NCBI GenBank assembly: GCA_018499905.2
Contig: JAHBAU020000037.1
Span: 1-38,058 of the forward strand
DNA length: 38,058 nucleotides
Reading direction: 5' to 3'
From: Candidatus Saccharimonadota bacterium
GTDB lineage: Bacteria; Patescibacteriota; Saccharimonadia; Saccharimonadales; AQU-01
Shown one piece after another: positions 7,833 to 14,422 of this stretch. A program made the position numbers and the translations under genes. How positions within the stretch are numbered: position 1 is the stretch's first letter; every line of letters starts with the position of its first letter. Under the pieces are notes generated by a model. The model made no database searches. It was not told the DNA's origin and was given only the letters and a program-made list of their open reading frames with translations.

Positions 7833-7898
7833 TGCGACCCCATCTTTCGTGTCCAACGAATAAACCAGTCATTGTTACCCGCTATGCCAGGGGTCGCA
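7833..7898 (+). promoter_or_regulatory. 9-bp perfect inverted repeat (TGCGACCCC...GGGGTCGCA) whose right arm includes the SD of the 7903 gene
   Basis: Arms 7833-7841 and 7890-7898; inner hairpin TTCGT/ACGAA near 7847-7860. Confidence 0.5.
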
Positions 7899-7902
7899 CT
7901 TC

Positions 7903-8217
7903 ATGAATAACACCGAAAGCACCGAAACAATAATTCTATCAGGGCGCATAGCAAATGCGCTTCAAGATACGCTCGTGAAAGAGATGCCCAGGATTGCAGG
8001 GTCAAATTTCCAAGAAGCCGCAACTCAGATGGCATTAGCCATATTTATCGGGCGGATTATGGCCTTAATTGAAATGGCCACCATCGCCAACGAAGAGGGC
8101 CGAAGCGAGCTGCGTAAAATGTTTGACCGCGCATGGCGTATAGCTGCAGATGATACCGCGCGCCAGCTTGAAGCAAGGTTTGCAGATTTTAAGAGCGGGG
8201 TTACAGAAAATGACTAA
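7903..8217 (+). CDS. Hypothetical early protein A, paralogous to the next gene
   Basis: MALAIFIGRIMALIEMATIANEEGRSELRKMFDRAWRIAADDTARQL. Confidence 0.75.
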   Translation: MNNTESTETIILSGRIANALQDTLVKEMPRIAGSNFQEAATQMALAIFIGRIMALIEMATIANEEGRSELRKMFDRAWRIAADDTARQLEARFADFKSGVTEND

Positions 8218-8503
8218 AGAAGAAAAAGAAATGCAGTTTGCCAGCGAAACGGCAGCCGCGCTTAACACTACACTTACGTCTATGCTGGCAAGCCCCGACA
8301 TCGACCCGGAGCTGCGAAGATGGTCTTTAATGAATGCCGCGCTATCGATTTTTATTGGCCATGTTTTCGCTAACCAAACACTATCATTGGGCTTGTCATC
8401 CAGTCAAAGAAAAGGCCTTTACAAACACTTTGATGATGGGTGGCGTGATGTGGCCAAGATAGCGGCAAAGGGTATTAAAGAGGGCGCAAATACTAATGAA
8501 TGA
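8210..8503 (+). CDS. Hypothetical early protein B, paralogue of the 7903 gene; start MTKEEKEMQ
   Basis: AALSIFIGHVFANQTLSLGLSSSQRKGLYKHFDDGWRDVAKIAAKGI; ATG overlaps the end of the previous ORF. Confidence 0.75.
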   Translation: MTKEEKEMQFASETAAALNTTLTSMLASPDIDPELRRWSLMNAALSIFIGHVFANQTLSLGLSSSQRKGLYKHFDDGWRDVAKIAAKGIKEGANTNE

Positions 8504-8720
8504 AAAATATTTAACCGATACAGTAAACATTTTAGGGGCAGAGTTTAAGCTCACCACTCCAGAGGTAATGAGCTACCAAGAATACCGGTTGTTTGTGCAA
8601 TGGCTTGTGCTGATAAAGGAGTTTAAAGGCGAGGCCGCAAAAGCATTCGAGGCCGCACGGGATGCCCAAAACGCCAAAGACAACCCACCAGTACGAATAA
8701 ACGTTGAAAGGGTGGACTAA
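8496..8720 (+). CDS. Hypothetical small early protein
   Basis: Tightly packed ORF overlapping the previous stop. Confidence 0.65.
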   Translation: MNEKYLTDTVNILGAEFKLTTPEVMSYQEYRLFVQWLVLIKEFKGEAAKAFEAARDAQNAKDNPPVRINVERVD

Positions 8721-8721
8721 A

Positions 8722-8925
8722 ATGACCGAACAAAATTTAATGCCGTGCCATTGGCATAAAACCCAGCCGCTCTCCGGCACACAAAGACATGGCTTGTGGG
8801 TGACGTGGTGCTCAGAGCCAAATTGCGAGTTAACTGGGGTCTATAAAACCATAGAAGAATCTGTGCAGGCATGGAACCAGATGATGGAGCGGTGCGAAGG
8901 ATTAGTCAGCCACAAGCTAAAATAA
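8722..8925 (+). CDS. Second Lar-like small Cys protein
   Basis: MPCHWHKTQPLSG...LWVTWCSEPNCELTGVYKTIEESVQAWNQM. Confidence 0.55.
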   Translation: MTEQNLMPCHWHKTQPLSGTQRHGLWVTWCSEPNCELTGVYKTIEESVQAWNQMMERCEGLVSHKLK

Positions 8926-8999
8926 TATTTTAGGTTTTAGGTCAAAAACGGTTGATCTATTTGGCTGGTGCTTGTAATTTTGTTTTAATATTTTAATTT

Positions 9000-9038
9000 T
9001 GTAGCACGCGTTGCCTTGCAGGGTCGAGGCGTGCTACA
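9000..9038 (+). promoter_or_regulatory. 10-bp perfect hairpin in the leader of the rep-like gene
   Basis: TGTAGCACGC (9000-9009) / GCGTGCTACA (9029-9038), after an AT-rich stretch and just upstream of the RBS GAAAGG. Confidence 0.6.
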
Positions 9039-9054
9039 GCACGAAAGGTCCACC

Positions 9055-10050
9055 ATGCAAATTTTAACATCTGTAGCCACCAAGTCAACCCCCCAACAAC
9101 ACTTAAATCAAGCATATAACTTAATAGAACAAGGATATTCTATGTCTAGACCACAGGCATTGGGTGCCATATTGCCTCGCACCTTAAAAACCACCGGCCA
9201 AATTTGTTACGTTCCTAGAGAACAATGGAAACAAAACAAGAAAAGAATCTACGAATGGGTAGACTCATGCGCTAAAGAAAAGCAGCTAAGCCCCACTTAT
9301 CGAACCCTACTAAAAGGGCTGGCAAACTGTTGCGACATTCATGGCGTATCCCACGTTTCCATCCCAGGAATAATAGAAGCCACCTCCAAAATTGCCCCGT
9401 ACAAAACCTTTTCAAGTGGTACAGTGAAGAGGTTTATAGCCCACTGCTTAAAGCACGGTCTTATATCGCGCACGCCTGGCACCAAATGGAAAGAGACAAG
9501 CACCACAAGGCTTCTAGCCCCGTTTTTAGTTGATCAACAAGGGATCATTTTGATCCCCGTACTACCTATAGCTACATCTCATAGTTCTAATAACAACAAT
9601 ACCAAGACTGATCTCCTCAAGGAAAAGACAGATAACAAACATTGTTCTGTTTTTTCAAAGGAGCAATTAGCAATACTAGCAACGATACTGAGCTGGAAAA
9701 CAGATAAGCCGACGGCGCTAAGGTGGCTCAAAACATATACAATCGATGAAATCCAAAAGGGGATAGCTTACATGCAGCATAAAAACATTAGTTATTCAAA
9801 ACGTGGCGGCTATATGCGCATTATTTTACAAAGCCTGGACGAACGGAAGGCGGAGGCGGCAAAGCTGCTTAAACCAGGTTACGTTTCGCCAATGGAGCAA
9901 GAAACCAAAGAGGCGCTGCGTCAGCATGAAGCAAACGCATATCGAGCCAAACGACTAAAAGAAAACCCAGAGAGAAGGGGAGCGGCTCTCTCGTTGTTAA
10001 AGCAAGCCAAGGGGGTATGCATAAGCGCTGCCAAGCAGGGAAAACCATGA
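9055..10050 (+). CDS. Replication initiation-like (winged-helix) protein
   Basis: SPTYRTLLKGLANCCDIHGVSHVSIPGIIEATSKIAPYKTFSSGTVKRFIAHCLKHGLISRTPG resembles the wHTH of O/Rep initiators; location in the early region. Confidence 0.55.
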   Translation: MQILTSVATKSTPQQHLNQAYNLIEQGYSMSRPQALGAILPRTLKTTGQICYVPREQWKQNKKRIYEWVDSCAKEKQLSPTYRTLLKGLANCCDIHGVSHVSIPGIIEATSKIAPYKTFSSGTVKRFIAHCLKHGLISRTPGTKWKETSTTRLLAPFLVDQQGIILIPVLPIATSHSSNNNNTKTDLLKEKTDNKHCSVFSKEQLAILATILSWKTDKPTALRWLKTYTIDEIQKGIAYMQHKNISYSKRGGYMRIILQSLDERKAEAAKLLKPGYVSPMEQETKEALRQHEANAYRAKRLKENPERRGAALSLLKQAKGVCISAAKQGKP

Positions 10051-10132
10051 GCTATAAACACTACATTTATGCCTCATCGACATAGTCCGCCAACTTGTCG
10101 ACGTTTCTAGCAAACGCGTACACGTTCATGTT

Positions 10133-10161
10133 TTGACATTGATGGGTAGTAATGGTATCTT
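10133..10161 (+). promoter_or_regulatory. Early promoter TTGACA-N17-TATCTT with operator-like element (10137-10154)
   Basis: TTGACATTGATGGGTAGTAATGGTATCTT. Confidence 0.55.
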
Positions 10162-10187
10162 AGGCGCAACAAGGATGATACAAGCGA

Positions 10188-10487
10188 ATGATTAACTTCA
10201 TAAAGCAGTCAAGCCCGGATGGCGGGCGCAAAAGATTTACAGTTTATCTGCCAGTGAACCTAAACCAGGGGGCGCAGGGTAATATGCGGCGGCTGATTTT
10301 GTTTTTGCAACAAGTTCACCCGTACTGGCAACATAGCAACATCTTGGTGAGAACCAAGGGGGTGGATGTGATTTGTATGGATGCCCCCTATGACTTGGGC
10401 GATGTTGATCCATGCATAACATTGGTGCGTATGTTGCAAGAAATGTACGATGGCAGCTTGAATGAATATCTAAGCTATTCTAAATGA
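10188..10487 (+). CDS. Hypothetical protein, 99 aa
   Basis: ORF downstream of the 10133 promoter. Confidence 0.65.
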   Translation: MINFIKQSSPDGGRKRFTVYLPVNLNQGAQGNMRRLILFLQQVHPYWQHSNILVRTKGVDVICMDAPYDLGDVDPCITLVRMLQEMYDGSLNEYLSYSK

Positions 10488-10502
10488 CAAAAGCGGGTAA
10501 AA

Positions 10503-10730
10503 ATGATTAGCGCTATATGGGGCTGGTTTTTGGCGCAACTCTGGCGCGCGGCGGAATTGGCAATGGCAATATTTGTGTGTAGTGTTGCTGTGACACTGCT
10601 TTTATTGGCCGTATGCGCCTTGATTGTCATTATCGGCAATCTACGGCCTGGGAATAAAAAGAAAGACGGCAACGCCGACAACATTTATGTGTTGGGTGTT
10701 ACGAGTAAGAGGAGGAAAAATGATAACTAA
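10503..10730 (+). CDS. Small membrane protein
   Basis: Hydrophobic segment LAMAIFVCSVAVTLLLLAVCALIVIIGNL with a basic tail. Confidence 0.6.
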   Translation: MISAIWGWFLAQLWRAAELAMAIFVCSVAVTLLLLAVCALIVIIGNLRPGNKKKDGNADNIYVLGVTSKRRKNDN

Positions 10731-10905
10731 AGACCAAGCCGAATACGTGATAGAAAAACTACAGCACTTTGCCAACCTTGAGGCAGGTTACCCTGAAGAG
10801 GAACCAATAATGCAAGAGGTGTTCAAGGTGATTCGCATGTGTGCTAAGGAACCACTACAAGCGTGGGATGGTGAGAAATTTATTGAGGTGGGGCGTAGCG
10901 AATAA
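10720..10905 (+). CDS. Hypothetical protein starting MITKDQAEYVIEKL
   Basis: Start placed after GGAGGAAAA; N-terminus resembles the 11338 protein (KLTKEQAEYLLS). Confidence 0.6.
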   Translation: MITKDQAEYVIEKLQHFANLEAGYPEEEPIMQEVFKVIRMCAKEPLQAWDGEKFIEVGRSE

Positions 10906-10918
10906 GCTTGCAGAGAAA

Positions 10919-11341
10919 GTGGTTCCGAAATTTAGGGCTTGGCATAGAGAATACAAAACATGGTGCGAGCCTAAAGCATTTAGCATTCAAGATTTAATGA
11001 CAATAGGTTTTTGCCTTTCGGTTCGTGATGATGATGGTGATTGCGCGTGCGCAAAGTATGAAGACATAGAGCTTATGCAGTGGACGGGATTACAAGACTC
11101 GGTGGGTAATGATATTTATGATGGTGACATTATTTCCTATCAGAACTCCACGCTAGCAGCCCTGGGTTTAGGCGCCCATGTTTTACGCCAAACATGCCGT
11201 CTTCACACAACAAGGTTTGGCGTAAAACATGGAGATTTAAAAAATATAGAGCCATTGCGCAACTGCATTAAATATGGAGAAAACTTGCGGGTAATAGGCA
11301 ACATATACTCTAATCCTGAGTTGCTTGAGGAAACAAAATGA
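10919..11341 (+). CDS. YopX-family phage protein (possible GTG start at 10919; ORF extends from 10841)
   Basis: VPKFRAWHREYKTW...LMQWTGLQDSVGNDIYDGDII...LRVIGNIYSNPELLEE. Confidence 0.8.
   Translation: MVPKFRAWHREYKTWCEPKAFSIQDLMTIGFCLSVRDDDGDCACAKYEDIELMQWTGLQDSVGNDIYDGDIISYQNSTLAALGLGAHVLRQTCRLHTTRFGVKHGDLKNIEPLRNCIKYGENLRVIGNIYSNPELLEETK
11176..11232. repeat. Perfect 18-bp inverted repeat with 21-nt loop inside the YopX-family gene
   Basis: CCATGTTTTACGCCAAAC (11176-11193) / GTTTGGCGTAAAACATGG (11215-11232). Confidence 0.95.
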
Positions 11342-11724
11342 AGAAACTTACCAAAGAACAGGCCGAATATTTATTAAGTATTTTTGGGGGTGCTGAGTTC
11401 GGATATGCACACTTTTTTGGGAGCAAAAGCGCCGAGCTTTGCTTAAACTATAAACAGGCTGTAAATCTAATACACGAAGCCACCGAACAAGAATTTCCAT
11501 CATTTAAGCTTGTTACGTCAGGCTCATCTATTAATGTCTTAAATATGTGTAGTGAAGAGGGGGAAAACCATGTGTGCAACGAGGCCATTTTTATTAAGAT
11601 CCATAATAGTACGTGGAACCAAAAGGCTTACATCATTGTTAATCCCGAAGAGTTCAAAGAATTCACCGCTAACTGCAACAAAATCGTGAAATGGCTAGAA
11701 GAACAGAGCGATAATCATGAGTGA
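11338..11724 (+). CDS. Hypothetical protein, 128 aa
   Basis: ORF overlapping its neighbours by short ATGA-type junctions. Confidence 0.7.
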   Translation: MKKLTKEQAEYLLSIFGGAEFGYAHFFGSKSAELCLNYKQAVNLIHEATEQEFPSFKLVTSGSSINVLNMCSEEGENHVCNEAIFIKIHNSTWNQKAYIIVNPEEFKEFTANCNKIVKWLEEQSDNHE

Positions 11725-12037
11725 GCGCGGCAGCTTTATTACCGAATACATGTATTGCCATGATTGCCGCAAAAAAGTAGGCGAGCTTTTAACTGATGCG
11801 CGAGAGTCAGGGTGGTTCTTGGCGCAACCGCTAGCCACGATGCAAGATGACACCTGCTCTATATGGGGGGGCATGATGTATGATACTTATTCTGGTGGAG
11901 AAATACACCACTGGGAAGCGTGGCGAAACAAAATAGAGGGCGCAATTTGTCATCCACTACATGTGGCGGTAATGAGCGAAGATGATGACGGTAAGCAGAT
12001 AATGATTTTTAAACCCCGTGAAAAAATAAATGATTAA
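11717..12037 (+). CDS. Hypothetical protein with an N-terminal CxxC (CHDC)
   Basis: Tightly packed ORF. Confidence 0.65.
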   Translation: MSERGSFITEYMYCHDCRKKVGELLTDARESGWFLAQPLATMQDDTCSIWGGMMYDTYSGGEIHHWEAWRNKIEGAICHPLHVAVMSEDDDGKQIMIFKPREKIND

Positions 12038-12233
12038 CAAAGAACAAACCGACACAATAACTATCTACGCATCACGCGAGTTAAACAATTGGTTTATAGA
12101 AACTGCCAAAGAAATGCAGTGCTCGCGCTCACAGTTGATTGCATGGGCTATGCAAGAATATAAAAACAAGATTGACGCACAGCCTGCAGAGAGGGCGCAT
12201 CGTCACAGAATAGAGGGCAAAGGATGGCTGTAA
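12030..12233 (+). CDS. Ribbon-helix-helix (CopG/Arc-like) protein
   Basis: DTITIYASRELNNWFIETAKEMQCSRSQLIAWAMQEYKNKI. Confidence 0.6.
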   Translation: MINKEQTDTITIYASRELNNWFIETAKEMQCSRSQLIAWAMQEYKNKIDAQPAERAHRHRIEGKGWL

Positions 12234-12316
12234 GAAATAAACAACAGGCTGATTTGTTAAAGCGTAAGCAGAGAGAGCAGGATAAGAAGAAGGGTAGCAG
12301 GCATGAAAATAAATAG
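12224..12316 (+). CDS. Small basic peptide, 30 aa (below the ORF-track length cutoff)
   Basis: MAVRNKQQADLLKRKQREQDKKKGSRHENK*; GGCAAAGG upstream; overlaps both flanking ORFs. Confidence 0.4.
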   Translation: MAVRNKQQADLLKRKQREQDKKKGSRHENK

Positions 12317-12566
12317 TATTGAAGATTTGCGCAACCACGCAATTAAAACTTTAGAGAAATTAGAAAGCAAGAAAATAGATATGGCCGAGGCTGGCGTTAC
12401 CGCCAAACTTTATGAGTCACTCATGAGCAGTTTAAAAACCGAAATGGAATATCATAAAATGCTTGGGCATTTACCAAGAATTAAATTTCTAGAGGGTGCA
12501 ACCTATGAGCTGAAAGAAGAGAAAAAAGAAAAACTAGAAAACCAAAAGAAAAAAATTGCAAAATGA
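12303..12566 (+). CDS. Hypothetical coiled-coil-like protein
   Basis: ORF MKINSIEDLRNHAIKTLEKLESKKID...; charged C-terminus. Confidence 0.65.
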   Translation: MKINSIEDLRNHAIKTLEKLESKKIDMAEAGVTAKLYESLMSSLKTEMEYHKMLGHLPRIKFLEGATYELKEEKKEKLENQKKKIAK

Positions 12567-13042
12567 CTGTAGTAAAAATATGTAAAAAGCATGGCGACCT
12601 AACTATAGATCAAATTATGAAAATCCCAGATAAAAATATAAAAAGGGGTTACTATTATAAATGCAATATATGTCAAAAAATATCTCAAGAAAAATATAGG
12701 GCAAAACTTTTAGAACAAAGAAAAGCTACATCTAAAACATGGGCAACCAGAAATAAAGAGTTATCTCAATTAAAATCTAAGCTGCATGGGTTAAAAGGAC
12801 GTGAGCGGCAAAAAAAAGCACAGCAAATATGGTACGAAAAAAATAAAAATGATCCAGATTATTTAGCAAACAAGCGCGAATACGATATATCCAGAAAAGA
12901 AAACCTAACAGACTCTTATATAAAAAACTTATTGGCAGCGGGCAGCAACACATTAAGATGCGCTGACTTGGATAGTCCAGCCATAATTGAGTTAAAGCGA
13001 GCCATGGTAAAAATTAAGCGTACAATTAAAAAATGCGAATAA
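12563..13042 (+). CDS. Basic zinc-ribbon protein, function unknown
   Basis: CKKHGDL...YYKCNICQK followed by a basic helix-rich region. Confidence 0.65.
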   Translation: MTVVKICKKHGDLTIDQIMKIPDKNIKRGYYYKCNICQKISQEKYRAKLLEQRKATSKTWATRNKELSQLKSKLHGLKGRERQKKAQQIWYEKNKNDPDYLANKREYDISRKENLTDSYIKNLLAAGSNTLRCADLDSPAIIELKRAMVKIKRTIKKCE

Positions 13043-13260
13043 AGTTGCTAGCAAGTGGCACATGGCACATAGGAAGCATTTCAATAGCAGCTACAACAAG
13101 AGACTTGATTGAATTATCAAATTTTGACAAACAAATTCTTTGTATATCAATATGTTATTTGTGCGAAAATTTTCCGCCCAACTTTTTAGACCTTCATATT
13201 TTTTCTAATGGTTCAAGAAAAGCCCTAACCCGTGATTATGATATTAATCACGGTTATTAG
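13033..13260 (+). CDS. Hypothetical protein, 75 aa
   Basis: ORF overlapping the end of the previous gene; its 3' end carries a hairpin. Confidence 0.5.
   Translation: MRIKLLASGTWHIGSISIAATTRDLIELSNFDKQILCISICYLCENFPPNFLDLHIFSNGSRKALTRDYDINHGY
13230..13253. terminator. Hairpin between convergent rightward early and leftward late operons; possible bidirectional terminator
   Basis: CCGTGATTA-6 nt-TAATCACGG; only a weak T tract. Confidence 0.4.
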
Positions 13261-13275
13261 ACTAACATATAACCT

Positions 13276-13560
13276 TTAAGCCTTTTTCTGTTTCTTGGCT
13301 GGCACACACTTACGGCCCGACTGGGCATCCCTAATACCCTTTTCGATAATCTCAATAGTCCAGCCATCTTCAATTAAAGCTTCAATCTCGGGAATAAAAT
13401 AAGATCCATCTGGCAAAACAAAAATGGTGGGCTCAACTTTTACCCATACCTCGCCATTATCGACAATATTATCCTCTCGCGAGGCCGTGGTGATACACGC
13501 TATGCCAATTAACAGCATGGCAATCACAATTAAGAACCCATACACTACGCGCTTTTCCAC
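13276..13560 (-). CDS. N-terminal TM protein at the end of the late operon; possible lysis accessory
   Basis: VVYGFLIVIAMLLIGIACITT; adjacent to endolysin. Confidence 0.55.
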   Translation of the reverse strand: MEKRVVYGFLIVIAMLLIGIACITTASREDNIVDNGEVWVKVEPTIFVLPDGSYFIPEIEALIEDGWTIEIIEKGIRDAQSGRKCVPAKKQKKA

Positions 13561-13583
13561 ATGGAACCTCCATGGTATCCAAT

Positions 13584-14099
13584 TTAAACGTCAGAATAAG
13601 CCCTATTTAGCCATCCCTTTAAGAACACTTTCTCTTGTGGCTGGGCCTGAAATATAAGCCTGTAGTGGCCTGCGGCCTCTGATTTTAGTGCGGCATACAA
13701 ACTAGCTGGCTCTGCATAATTTACCGCATACAAAGTATTTGGGCCTAGGATGCCGTCTTGCCCAACATCGCGCCCGCTTGCAGCAAGGATTGCTCTTTGC
13801 AGGCACTTGTTAGCGTTTAATGCGCCCATATTCACCGCTAAGTCAAATACCTTGCCAGCAATTTTCTGGCTAGCAATCATGTTGTATTTGTTTTTATCCC
13901 AGAACTCTTTGCGATAAATAGCTACCGCCATATCACGCGTTAGAAGCTTGATATCAGCAGCTACGGCATCTGGCTTTATGGTTTTATAAAAATTTAAACT
14001 AATGCCGTAATTGGTAATGCCGCCATTGTCAGCGGGATTATTTACCAAGCCACCTTCATTTTTTAATACCGCGCTAATAGCTAGCTCAAAGGCCGCCAT
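13584..14099 (-). CDS. Endolysin, GH108/PG-binding type
   Basis: AISAVLKNEGGLVNNPADNGGITNYGIS...FWDKNKYNMI...VFDLAVNMG...GILGPNTL. Confidence 0.9.
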   Translation of the reverse strand: MAAFELAISAVLKNEGGLVNNPADNGGITNYGISLNFYKTIKPDAVAADIKLLTRDMAVAIYRKEFWDKNKYNMIASQKIAGKVFDLAVNMGALNANKCLQRAILAASGRDVGQDGILGPNTLYAVNYAEPASLYAALKSEAAGHYRLIFQAQPQEKVFLKGWLNRAYSDV

Positions 14100-14102
14100 T
14101 AA

Positions 14103-14306
14103 CTAGACCATCTCGCCGCTAGCAACGCCCGCGTCCACTACCACTTCGCCCTCTAGCGGCTCAGCAGCAGCCTTAGCTTTTAACAGCCCTAGCAACTCTT
14201 GGCTCTCGGTTAAACGACCAATTAACATATTGTGATTACCAGCGCTTTGCTCTGATGCTTTGGTTAATTCCGCTACGCGCTTTTCTAGCTCTGCAATCAT
14301 ATCCAT
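14103..14306 (-). CDS. Small coiled-coil protein, start MDMIAELEKRV
   Basis: AELEKRVAELTKASEQ...RLTESQELLGLLKAK; upstream of endolysin. Confidence 0.55.
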   Translation of the reverse strand: MDMIAELEKRVAELTKASEQSAGNHNMLIGRLTESQELLGLLKAKAAAEPLEGEVVVDAGVASGEMV

Positions 14307-14422
14307 ATTTAAATCCTTAAGTGAAACAATTACCTTTGAGCTTTTGATTGTAATGGTATTCAATGTCAACAATCAAGGATGCCCGCCAAATCAACTCATT
14401 ATCTGACGGACATCATAAGGCG

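Noticed and set aside
8065-8780. Minus-strand ORFs 8065-8301 and 8532-8780
   Set aside because: Opposite a compact rightward operon with coherent overlapping genes; no motif support.
10089-10120. Short hairpin CGTTT-CTAGC-AAACG upstream of the 10133 promoter considered as a terminator of the rep gene
   Set aside because: Only a 5-bp stem and no T tract.
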